Shown here one piece after another: positions 1-7,181 of a stretch of DNA of 64,000 nucleotides. The notes under the pieces were generated by a model. The model was given only the letters and a program-made list of their open reading frames with translations. It was not told the DNA's origin and did not search any database. The position numbers and the translations under genes are program-made. Numbering within the stretch: the first letter of the stretch is position 1; the number at the start of each line of letters is the position of its first letter. Source of the stretch: BMS3ABIN04 sp964553325 (GTDB lineage Bacteria > Bacteroidota > Ignavibacteria > Ignavibacteriales > Melioribacteraceae); NCBI GenBank assembly GCA_964553325.1, contig CAZKKI010000056.1:4610-68609 (forward strand), written 5' to 3'.

Positions 1-544
1 TCATAATATGATGCCATACTCTTACATAAGCATCACCGCCCATTAACGGTACTATCCAATCAAACAATTGCGGGAACCATGAGTTACTCATAGCTGCATA
101 CAATCCGAATCCGGTAATTGCTTGGAAAAGAAAAACCAGAAAAGTTAAAAAATACATAAATCCCGCCAAAGCATTATGTCCAATCGCTTTAAGAGGTTCT
201 TGAGAAATTTGCAGAACATCAATTTTTATCACTTTAAGAATCTCTTCAAAATGTTCTTTTTTATGCGGAATAAAAGTATTCCACTTTGCGAACCTATTGG
301 AAACAAACCCAAAATAGATTCTATACACAAAATTGAAGAAGAAAATAAATGCAAATACAAAATGAACAAATCTCACGGTTCCAAACCAATAGCTGGAAAA
401 TGCTTCGGAGGAACTTTGAATAGCAGGAGGATTTCCGATTATGTAACCGGTTACCGCCAATACCGCAATGCTAACGGCATTTATCCAATGAAACAATCTT
501 ACCGGTAACTGCCAAACGTAAATTCTTTTCATATCATTATTCAT
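1..544 (-). CDS. hyaC: Ni/Fe hydrogenase b-type cytochrome subunit (partial, 3' end off window)
   Basis: Membrane anchor and electron acceptor of the uptake hydrogenase, passing electrons from the small subunit to quinone through b hemes. Reading the minus strand from the ATG at 544 gives about 181 codons, starting MNNDMKRIYVWQLPVRLFHW. Three hydrophobic segments are seen: LFHWINAVSIAVLAVTGYII, VRFVHFVFAFIFFFNFVYRI and GHNALAGFMYFLTFLVFLF. GHNALAG is a HyaC-family signature, and His residues suited to heme ligation lie in LFHW, VRFVH, GHNA and VWHH. The family usually has about 230 residues, so roughly the last quarter is missing at the window edge. A GGGGGCG ribosome site precedes the ATG, and the gene starts 8 nt after the large subunit stop, so it is the last visible gene of the structural operon. 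Confidence 0.9.
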   Translation of the reverse strand, partial: MNNDMKRIYVWQLPVRLFHWINAVSIAVLAVTGYIIGNPPAIQSSSEAFSSYWFGTVRFVHFVFAFIFFFNFVYRIYFGFVSNRFAKWNTFIPHKKEHFEEILKVIKIDVLQISQEPLKAIGHNALAGFMYFLTFLVFLFQAITGFGLYAAMSNSWFPQLFDWIVPLMGGDAYVRVWHHIM

Positions 545-552
545 ATCGCCCC

Positions 553-2271
553 CTAAAATGTTTCGATATTGTGGACATATGTGCCGCTCTCATCGTACAG
601 ATGCACCGCGCAGGCAAGGCAGGGGTCAAACGAATGAATTGTTCTGATAATTTCCAACGGTTGTTCCGGATCTGCAACCGGGGTTCCGATTAAAGATTCT
701 TCGTAAGCCGAACGTTGTCCTTCGGGATCCCGCGGAGATGCATTCCATGTTGTTGGAACGACCATTTGATAGTTATTAATCTTTTTGTCTTTAATAACAA
801 TCCAATGTGCCAATGCGCCTCTGGGTGCTTCGGTCAAACCGACACCCTTTGCTTCGGATGGCCAAGTATCAGGTTCCCATTTTTCCATATTTGCCATTCG
901 TTCGTCTCCGTTTTTAATATTGGCAATCAGTTGGTCGTAAAACTCAAGAGCCCATGTTGCCACAACAGCGGATTCTATACCACGTGCAGCGGTTCTTCCC
1001 AACGTCGAAAACAACGCTTCCACCGGTGCATTTAATTTCTTTAAAACCGCATTCGTCAGTTCAACAACCGGTTCTACACCTTTTGCATAAGCAACTAACA
1101 TTCTTGCCAACGGCCCCACTTCCATCGGCTTGTTTTTCCACCTCGGGGTTTTTAACCAACTGTATTTCGATTCTACATTTAAGTATTCATACGGAGGAGT
1201 TGGTCCGGTATAGTTTAATTTGGTTTCGCCTTTCCAAGGATGTTTTCCTACGGTGTCGCCATCGGAATATTCATAATAAGAATGTGCAATATATTCTTTA
1301 ATTTCTTCCTCATCCGTCGGGTCAATTTCTACAACTTCTTTTAAATTTCGATTCAAAATTATTCCGCGAGGCAATTTAAAACTGGAAATATCATCGTAAC
1401 CGTTAGCCGGTAAATCGCCATAAGCCAAGTAGTTTGTTAATCCCCCGCCTATTGACGCCCAATCGAGATAATACGGTGCAACCGCTAAAAGATCGGGTAT
1501 ATATACTTGCTCGATAAATGTTTTGGCATCTTTTAATAATTTATGGATGTATGCCAATCTTTCCATGTTAAGAGCGTTCGCCTCATCGATATTTATTGAA
1601 ACTGGTGCTCCTCCAACAAGATAATTCGGATGCGGATTTTTACCACCTAAAATAGCATGTATTTTTACAATTTCTTTCTGCCATTCAAGAGCTTCGAGGT
1701 AGTGAGCAACTCCAATTAAATTTACTTCGGGCGGAAGTTTATAAGCCGAGTGCCCCCAATAACCGTTTGCAAAAATACCGAGTTGGCCACTTTCCACAAA
1801 TGTTGTTAATCGCTGTTGAATCGATTTGAAATATTTCGGTGAGCTTTTAGGCCAAGCTGAAATACTTTGAGCAATTTCCGATGTAGCTTTCGGATCGGCT
1901 TTAAGAGCGCTTACCACATCCACCCAATCAAGCGCATGCAAATGATAAAAATGAACAACGTGATCTTGCATGAACTGAGTACAGAACATTAGATTACGAA
2001 CCAGTTCAGCATTCGGTGGAATTTTTATATCCAATGCATTTTCCACGCACCTGACCGATGCCAGTGCATGCACCGTTGTACATACCCCGCAAACTCTTTC
2101 GGTAAAAGCCCATGCGTCTCTTGGGTCTCTGCCTTGAAGAATCAATTCTATACCTCGTACCATTGTACCCGAACTATAAGCATTAACAATTTTACCGTTT
2201 TTAATTTCGGCTTCTATCCGAAGGTGACCTTCGATTCGTGTAACCGGATCAACCACTATTCGTCTAGCCAT
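553..2271 (-). CDS. hyaB: [NiFe] hydrogenase large (catalytic) subunit
   Basis: Catalytic subunit of a membrane-bound uptake [NiFe] hydrogenase carrying the Ni-Fe(CN)2CO site. Counting from the ATG at 2271 (572 aa), the N-terminal nickel motif RVCGVCTTVH supplies C61 and C64, and the C-terminal motif DPCLACAVH supplies C551 and C554. The 15 residues after H557 match the extension that a HyaD-type endopeptidase removes after nickel insertion. The frame can also open at a GTG at 2280, but that codon lies inside the GGAGGTG ribosome site (about 2279-2286), so ATG 2271 is chosen. It overlaps the small subunit gene by 8 bp, implying translational coupling. The protease gene is not in the window and may lie beyond the left edge. 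Confidence 0.97.
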   Translation of the reverse strand: MARRIVVDPVTRIEGHLRIEAEIKNGKIVNAYSSGTMVRGIELILQGRDPRDAWAFTERVCGVCTTVHALASVRCVENALDIKIPPNAELVRNLMFCTQFMQDHVVHFYHLHALDWVDVVSALKADPKATSEIAQSISAWPKSSPKYFKSIQQRLTTFVESGQLGIFANGYWGHSAYKLPPEVNLIGVAHYLEALEWQKEIVKIHAILGGKNPHPNYLVGGAPVSINIDEANALNMERLAYIHKLLKDAKTFIEQVYIPDLLAVAPYYLDWASIGGGLTNYLAYGDLPANGYDDISSFKLPRGIILNRNLKEVVEIDPTDEEEIKEYIAHSYYEYSDGDTVGKHPWKGETKLNYTGPTPPYEYLNVESKYSWLKTPRWKNKPMEVGPLARMLVAYAKGVEPVVELTNAVLKKLNAPVEALFSTLGRTAARGIESAVVATWALEFYDQLIANIKNGDERMANMEKWEPDTWPSEAKGVGLTEAPRGALAHWIVIKDKKINNYQMVVPTTWNASPRDPEGQRSAYEESLIGTPVADPEQPLEIIRTIHSFDPCLACAVHLYDESGTYVHNIETF

Positions 2272-3394
2272 TGTTTTCACCTCCTTCTTTCTCTAAGTTG
2301 GTAATTCTTGAGCTATCAACTCCTTTTTTAATTTCTTTTCGTTTTTTGATATTAGTTGATATAGCATGAGCTGCAATTCCCGCAGCAGTTCCAACGCCAA
2401 GCGCTACGCCAATGTCGTCGGCTGTAGTTTCAATACCAAAACCCGGGAACGAGGGAAGGTGTTTATAAAACGGGCCGTTATCCCAAAAATCGTTTTCACT
2501 ACATCCCAAACAACCATGACCCGATTGAATCGGATAACTAACGCCGTTATTCCATTTATTTATTGCACAAGAATTATACGTAACTGGTCCACGACATCCG
2601 ACTTTATACAAACAATATCCTTTTTTAGCATTTTCATCGTCAAAAGATTCAACAAACAAGCCCGCATCGTAATTCGGTCTTCTGTAACATGTATCGTGTA
2701 CTCTTCTCGAATAAAACGCTTTAGGTCGTCCTTGGCCGTCTAATTCGGGAATTCTATCGAATGTTAATATATGTAATATTGTACCCGCCATCACTTCGGC
2801 AATCGGCGGGCATCCGGGTACGTTAATTATCGGTTTGCCTTTAATTAATTTTTTAACAGTTGTGGCGCTAGTGGGATTCGGCTTGGCAGATTGAACACAA
2901 CCGTAAGTAGCACAGTTTCCCCATGCAATTATAGCTTTTGCACCTTGTGCCGTTTCATGTAAAATTTGCTCCATCGTTTTTCCCGCAATACAGCAATACA
3001 CTCCGCCGTTTCCAACGGGGATCGAACCTTCCACGCATAAGATGTATTTCCCGTTATACTTTTGCATTGTATCGTGCAAACATTTTTCCGCTTGGAATCC
3101 AGCCGCTGCTTGAAGCGTTTCGGTATAGTCCAAGGAAATATAATCCAAAATAATATCACCAACAATTGGGTGTGATGTTCTTATAAATGATTCGCTACAG
3201 CACGTGCATTCTTGGCCGTGTAGCCAAATTACGGGAACACGGGATTTGGTTTCCATTGCATGAACAACTTTGCCGATTAAGCTTGACTCCAGACCGAGAA
3301 ATGCAGCCGTCCATGCACAAAATTTAAGGAAGTCTCGTCTCGAGTATCCTTTCGCTTTAATTTCTTCCCACATTGTCGGGGAATTTTCACTCAT
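2264..3394 (-). CDS. hyaA: [NiFe] hydrogenase small subunit, Tat-exported, oxygen-tolerant type
   Basis: Electron-transfer subunit with three Fe-S clusters, exported folded with the large subunit by the Tat system. The 376 residues open with the Tat motif SRRDFLKF (R19, R20) and a hydrophobic stretch. The proximal cluster motif reads ECTCC (C63, C65, C66) followed by NCATYGC (C161, C166) and PGCPP (C195). C65 and C166 are the two supernumerary cysteines that define the [4Fe-3S] proximal cluster of oxygen-tolerant group 1d enzymes such as E. coli Hyd-1. H233, C236, C261 and C267 fit the distal cluster and C276, C295 and C298 the medial cluster. A weakly hydrophobic, then basic, C-terminal tail (about 325-356) resembles the usual membrane anchor. 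The start is an ATG behind GGAGGTACC. Confidence 0.97.
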   Translation of the reverse strand: MSENSPTMWEEIKAKGYSRRDFLKFCAWTAAFLGLESSLIGKVVHAMETKSRVPVIWLHGQECTCCSESFIRTSHPIVGDIILDYISLDYTETLQAAAGFQAEKCLHDTMQKYNGKYILCVEGSIPVGNGGVYCCIAGKTMEQILHETAQGAKAIIAWGNCATYGCVQSAKPNPTSATTVKKLIKGKPIINVPGCPPIAEVMAGTILHILTFDRIPELDGQGRPKAFYSRRVHDTCYRRPNYDAGLFVESFDDENAKKGYCLYKVGCRGPVTYNSCAINKWNNGVSYPIQSGHGCLGCSENDFWDNGPFYKHLPSFPGFGIETTADDIGVALGVGTAAGIAAHAISTNIKKRKEIKKGVDSSRITNLEKEGGENNG

Positions 3395-3419
3395 GGGTAC
3401 CTCCTATTTTTCTTAGTTA

Positions 3420-3641
3420 TTACATAAACTTTATCGATCCGATTTCATCTTCGGATATAAGTAGAATTTTTTCTATTTTGAAATTGCCGTCTATTTTCAG
3501 CTTGTCGTTCAGATGAACATTTTCATCGGTTTTTACCGGAACTGTAATTAGTCCGCTTTCATAAGAAATCGTCGCGGTAATTTTTCCTTTTTCTTCCAAA
3601 ATTCTTACAACTTTCCCTTTTATTGTAAAAGCTTGAGTCAC
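3420..3641 (-). CDS. Small hypothetical protein between the activator and hydrogenase genes
   Basis: I do not recognise this 73-residue protein. It is predicted beta-rich (alternating valine/isoleucine strands such as KGKVVRIL, KITATISY and GLITVPV), with no membrane segment and no cysteine, and could be a small OB-like or TOBE-like barrel; that is inference. The only usable start in frame is a GTG at 3641, preceded directly by an in-frame stop; the ribosome site is weak. It is the first gene after the putative sigma54 promoter and ends 25 bp before the small subunit, so it should be co-transcribed with the hydrogenase. A role in assembly or metal handling would be a guess from position only. 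Confidence 0.6.
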   Translation of the reverse strand: MTQAFTIKGKVVRILEEKGKITATISYESGLITVPVKTDENVHLNDKLKIDGNFKIEKILLISEDEIGSIKFM

Positions 3642-3659
3642 TTAATCGATTCCATTTTA

Positions 3660-3682
3660 TTGTCTATAATTGATATAGACAA
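3660..3682. promoter_or_regulatory. Perfect inverted repeat in the hydrogenase promoter region
   Basis: TTGTCTATA (3660-3668) and TATAGACAA (3674-3682) form a perfect 9-bp dyad around a 5-bp spacer. It overlaps the -12 side and expected start site of the putative sigma54 promoter at 3678-3693. No T-run follows on either strand, so an operator is more likely than a terminator. Confidence 0.5.
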
Positions 3683-3693
3683 AAAATATGCCG
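3678..3693 (-). promoter_or_regulatory. Putative sigma54 (-24/-12) promoter of the hydrogenase structural operon
   Basis: Read on the minus strand, CGGCAT-N5-TTGT has GG at 3692-3691 and GT at 3680-3679, i.e. GG-N10-GT against the consensus GG-N10-GC. It lies 37 bp upstream of the GTG of the small ORF that leads the structural genes, and 50-100 bp downstream of the tandem dyads at 3746-3782. One core base departs from consensus, so this is a candidate only. The activator gene upstream and rpoN at 30976-32442 make it plausible. Confidence 0.45.
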
Positions 3694-3745
3694 TATTTTT
3701 TCTTTCAAAAATCAGTAAATAAACAAGGGGACAAAAAATGAATCG

Positions 3746-3782
3746 ACGGATTTTCGTTAAACATCAACGGATTTCCGTTGAT
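3746..3782. promoter_or_regulatory. Tandem dyads, candidate activator-binding (enhancer) sites
   Basis: Two related dyads lie just after the activator stop codon. The second is perfect: ATCAACGGA (3763-3771), TT, TCCGTTGAT (3774-3782). The first (3746-3757, ACGGATTTTCGT) has the same core with one mismatch. Their centres are about 21 bp apart, two helical turns, as expected for paired sites of a sigma54 enhancer-binding protein. The perfect dyad is not followed by a T-run on the minus strand, which argues against an intrinsic terminator. Confidence 0.5.
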
Positions 3783-3789
3783 TAATTTC

Positions 3790-4755
3790 TCAGATGAAAT
3801 CTACTTTGAATTTATTCAATTTATCTCGAAGTGTGGAGGGTTTTAGTCCAAGTATTTTTGCCGCTTTACTTTTATTTCCTTGTGCTAATTCCAGTGCTTT
3901 TGTTATAAGATTATATTCCAAACAATTTACTACATCGTTAAAATTGGTCGATCCGTTTACATAGCAATTCATACAATCCTTAATAAATTCTTTTGTGGTA
4001 TCCGCAAAAATTATTTCTTGTGAAAGATGTTCGTCTGTAATTTCTTTTTCGGCAAATAAAGAAAGGCGTTGAATAACATTTCTAAGTTCCCTTACGTTGC
4101 CCGGCCATTTATAATTCACTAATTTTTGCAATGCCGTTTCGGATATTTTCAGAGATTTATTTGGAACGAACATTTTAATAAAATGATTGGCTAAAAGTGG
4201 AATATCATCGCTTCTGTGACGCAAAGGAGGAATTCTAATCGGTACACCGTTTATTCTATAGTACAAGTCGGCACGAAATTTTTCTTTTTCCACCAAATCT
4301 TTAAGTTCCACTTTCGAAGCGGTAACCAATCTAACATCAATCGGTATTGTTTTCGTAGCGCCAATTTTTAATAATTCTCCCGTTTCCAGAATACGTAATA
4401 ATTTTTTTTGAATTTTTTTAGGTACGTCATCAATATCGTCCAAAAAGATACTTCCGCCGTTTGCAATTTCGAAAAGTCCTTTTTTCTCCGTTACCGCACT
4501 TGTAAAAGAACCCCGTTCGTAACCGAAAAGTTCGCTTTCCAATAAATTTGCAGGCAACGCGGAAAGACTAATTTTAACAAAGGGTTTTTCAGCTCTGTTA
4601 CTGGTTCGATGAATATATTCAGCAAAAATTTCTTTACCGGTACCTGTTTCGCCTATAAGTAATACGGGTGTGTTCGTGTTAACAATCTTATCGATACGAG
4701 AAATAAGTTCCCGCATTTTCTTATTCTGAGTAATAATAACTAATGATTTTTGCAT
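3790..4755 (-). CDS. Sigma54-dependent activator without sensor domain, likely hydrogenase regulator
   Basis: AAA+ enhancer-binding protein that remodels RNA polymerase-sigma54. The 321 residues begin almost directly with the AAA+ domain: Walker A GETGTGKE (about 37-44), Walker B region GGSIFLDDIDDV, arginine-finger region FRADLYYRING and a C-terminal Fis-type helix-turn-helix (about 285-317, NKSKAAKILGLKPSTLRDKL). There is no N-terminal receiver, GAF or PAS domain, the PspF-like architecture. The loop that contacts sigma54, normally GAFTGA, reads GSFTSA here. It follows hypE by 7 bp, so it belongs to the hyp operon, and sits directly upstream of candidate binding dyads and the structural genes. 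Control of hydrogenase is inferred from position. Confidence 0.88.
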   Translation of the reverse strand: MQKSLVIITQNKKMRELISRIDKIVNTNTPVLLIGETGTGKEIFAEYIHRTSNRAEKPFVKISLSALPANLLESELFGYERGSFTSAVTEKKGLFEIANGGSIFLDDIDDVPKKIQKKLLRILETGELLKIGATKTIPIDVRLVTASKVELKDLVEKEKFRADLYYRINGVPIRIPPLRHRSDDIPLLANHFIKMFVPNKSLKISETALQKLVNYKWPGNVRELRNVIQRLSLFAEKEITDEHLSQEIIFADTTKEFIKDCMNCYVNGSTNFNDVVNCLEYNLITKALELAQGNKSKAAKILGLKPSTLRDKLNKFKVDFI

Positions 4756-4762
4756 AATATCT

Positions 4763-5797
4763 TTAACAAATTCTTGGTAATTGTTCCCCCGAAATCATAT
4801 CCACAATTCGTTTACTCCCGATTGATGTTCTCATCACGACCCTTTGCGGATGCTCGTCAACTACTTTTCCGATAATCTCGGCATCTTTACTTACTTCCAA
4901 ACTTTTCATAACGGACAAAATTTCTTCGGACTTTTCATCATCAACAAACGCTACTAACTTTCCTTCGTTGGCAACGTAAAGAGGATCTAAACCCAATATT
5001 TCACAAGCACCCCGTACCTGTTCGTTAATAGGAATTTTTTCTTCCTCTATTTCTATACCGTATCCCGATGAAGCCGCTATCTCATTCAATACGCTTGCCA
5101 GTCCGCCTCTTGTAACATCTCTAAGCATTTTAATATTTACCGAATATTTACTCAATGCATTTACCAATCCGTTTAACGGAGCAGTGTCACTAACTATTTC
5201 CGTTTCAAATTCAAGATTTTCACGAGCCGACATTATTGCTATTCCATGATCACCGATTTTACCGCTTAGAATAACAGACAAACCAGGTTTACAATTTCTG
5301 GAGGAAATGTTGAAGTTATCGTAAACAACACCTATCCCCGATGTGTTTATAAATAATTTGTCGGCTTTTCCTTTTTCAACCACTTTGGTATCACCTGTAA
5401 CAATTTTTACTCCGGCTTTATCGGCGGCATTTTTCATCGACATAACAATATTCCACAAATCATCTATAGGCAATCCTTCTTCAATAATAAATCCGGCCGA
5501 TAAGTAAACCGGTCGGGCACCGGCAACGGCAATGTCGTTTACAGTGCCGTTAACCGCCAATTCTCCGATATTTCCGCCCGGGAAAAAAATAGGCTGTACA
5601 ACGTATGAATCGGTTGTGAAAGCTAATTTATTTTTATGAAACTCGAAAACGGCACTATCATTAAGTTCGTTTAATAAGTCGTTACCAAATTGGGAGACAA
5701 ATATTTTTTCGATTAATTGATGTGTTAATTTTCCACCTCCTCCGTGGGCAAGTAATACATTTTCATATTCGCTTTTGGGTATTGGGCACGATATCAT
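4763..5797 (-). CDS. hypE: Hydrogenase maturation protein HypE (carbamoyl dehydratase)
   Basis: HypE dehydrates the S-carbamoyl group delivered by HypF to a thiocyanate on its C-terminal cysteine, which becomes a cyanide ligand of the hydrogenase iron. The 344-residue protein belongs to the PurM/ThiL ATP-binding family. HGGGGKLTHQLI lies near the N terminus, and it ends in LPRIC, the conserved PRIC tail with the acceptor cysteine. Length is normal. It starts at the ATG at 5797 behind AAAGGAATT and is separated from hypD by 11 bp. Confidence 0.97.
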   Translation of the reverse strand: MISCPIPKSEYENVLLAHGGGGKLTHQLIEKIFVSQFGNDLLNELNDSAVFEFHKNKLAFTTDSYVVQPIFFPGGNIGELAVNGTVNDIAVAGARPVYLSAGFIIEEGLPIDDLWNIVMSMKNAADKAGVKIVTGDTKVVEKGKADKLFINTSGIGVVYDNFNISSRNCKPGLSVILSGKIGDHGIAIMSARENLEFETEIVSDTAPLNGLVNALSKYSVNIKMLRDVTRGGLASVLNEIAASSGYGIEIEEEKIPINEQVRGACEILGLDPLYVANEGKLVAFVDDEKSEEILSVMKSLEVSKDAEIIGKVVDEHPQRVVMRTSIGSKRIVDMISGEQLPRIC

Positions 5798-5808
5798 AAT
5801 AATTCCTT

Positions 5809-6888
5809 TTATTTATAATGAAAATAAGCTGCGCAAGCTCCTTCCGAAGACACCATAGGTGCGCCAAGCGGATGTTCCGGAGTACAATTTTTACCGAATT
5901 CGCTGCATTCCGTAGGTTTCTTTTTCCCTTGTAAAATTAATCCAGCAATACAACTTTCGGGTTCGTCAACATTTATGTTTTCGATTTCGAATATTTTTTC
6001 CGCATCGTATTCCGAAAATAAATCGGAAATTTTATATCCACTTTGGGGAAGAATACCCATTCCGCGCCATTTCATATCGGCTATTTCATAAACCGTAAAA
6101 GTTACGTTTTTTGCCGCCATGTTACCGTTTTTGGATACTACCCGTTTATATTGATTTTCAAGTTCCGCTCTTCCTTCTTCGAGTTGCTTAACAACCATAT
6201 AAACACCCTGCATAATATCGACGGGTTCGAATCCCGTAACGACAATCGGAATATTAAACTCTTTTACCAAAGGTTCATATTCCGTATAACCCATCACGGT
6301 ACAAACATGCCCTGCCGCAAGAAAACCGTCGATTTTCGAATTTTCGTCCGAGAGCAAAGTTTTAATAGCAGGTGGAACCAAAACATGCGAAGCCAAAATG
6401 GAAAAATTCTTTAATTTTTTTCTTTTTGCTTCCAAGACCGCAGCCGCGTTTGCGGGAGCGGTTGTTTCAAAACCAACCGCAAAAAATACTACGTTTTTAT
6501 CCGGATTTTCTTCCGCAATCTTTACGGCATCCAAAGGAGAATAAACCATTCTGACATCCGCACCGCCGGCTTTTGCACTCAATAAGTCGTCTTTTGAGCC
6601 CGGCACCCGCATCATATCTCCAAAAGTCGTAAGTATAACATTTTTTTGTCGCGCAATATGAATCGCTTTATCAATCTTCTCAATTGGTGTTACACACACC
6701 GGGCACCCCGGACCATGAATTAACGTAATTCTTTCAGGCAATAGTTCTTCGATATTATATTTCATAATGGAATGAGTTTGTCCACCGCAAATTTCCATGA
6801 TTGTCCAATTTTTAGTGGTTATTTCCGCTATTTTCTTTCGTAGGATTTTTACTAATTCCGAATCTCGGAATTCTTGAATGTATTTCAT
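5809..6888 (-). CDS. hypD: Hydrogenase maturation protein HypD
   Basis: HypD is an Fe-S protein that with HypC forms the scaffold on which Fe(CN)2CO is built. The 359 residues contain the conserved motifs ICGGQTHSIMKY, HGPGCPVC (the redox-active cysteine pair), FGDMMRVPG, AVGFETTAP and GHVCTVMG, and a C-terminal cluster of cysteines (PESCIAG, PTECSEFGKNCTPEHPLG) fitting the [4Fe-4S] ligands. Length matches the family. The start ATG at 6888 follows AGGATTGG. It lies 41 bp downstream of hypC. Confidence 0.97.
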   Translation of the reverse strand: MKYIQEFRDSELVKILRKKIAEITTKNWTIMEICGGQTHSIMKYNIEELLPERITLIHGPGCPVCVTPIEKIDKAIHIARQKNVILTTFGDMMRVPGSKDDLLSAKAGGADVRMVYSPLDAVKIAEENPDKNVVFFAVGFETTAPANAAAVLEAKRKKLKNFSILASHVLVPPAIKTLLSDENSKIDGFLAAGHVCTVMGYTEYEPLVKEFNIPIVVTGFEPVDIMQGVYMVVKQLEEGRAELENQYKRVVSKNGNMAAKNVTFTVYEIADMKWRGMGILPQSGYKISDLFSEYDAEKIFEIENINVDEPESCIAGLILQGKKKPTECSEFGKNCTPEHPLGAPMVSSEGACAAYFHYK

Positions 6889-6929
6889 CGTTCCAATCCT
6901 TTAATTTTGTTTTTCTTATAATTTAAGTT

Positions 6930-7160
6930 TTATATTTCTCCCATATCCTTTAATAATTTAATTGTTTGTTCCGCTTCTTTTTCATCAATTTTGGTCAACG
7001 CAAAACCTACATGTGTTAAAACATAATCGCCTACCTTAGGATCGTCGATCCACTGCACACACACTTCTTTTGTAACTCCCGAAAAACTTACTTTTGCCAT
7101 TTTCATTTCGGGATTGCTGTCATTTATCGAAATTATTTTACCCGGTATTGCCAAGCACAT
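6930..7160 (-). CDS. hypC: Hydrogenase assembly chaperone HypC
   Basis: Small OB-fold chaperone that carries the Fe(CN)2CO group with HypD and hands it to the large-subunit precursor. The 76-residue protein starts MCLAIPGKI, the invariant start in which Cys2 binds the iron group, and contains GDYVLTHVGFALTKID, the other conserved segment. GGAGATT precedes the ATG at 7160. It lies between hypF (21 bp) and hypD (41 bp) in the same operon. Confidence 0.96.
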   Translation of the reverse strand: MCLAIPGKIISINDSNPEMKMAKVSFSGVTKEVCVQWIDDPKVGDYVLTHVGFALTKIDEKEAEQTIKLLKDMGEI

Positions 7161-7181
7161 TTAATAATCTCCTTATTTTAT

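Noticed and set aside
176..508. Open plus-strand frame of 110 codons
   Set aside because: It is antisense to the hydrogenase cytochrome b gene, whose minus-strand translation shows clear HyaC motifs.
3763..3782. Dyad after the sigma54 activator as an intrinsic terminator
   Set aside because: No T-run follows on the minus strand and a second related dyad lies 21 bp away, which fits paired protein-binding sites better.
6222..6241. tRNA T-arm-like GGGTTCGAATCCC
   Set aside because: It lies within hypD in a well-conserved coding stretch (VTGFEPVDI), and no acceptor, D-arm or anticodon arm fits around it.
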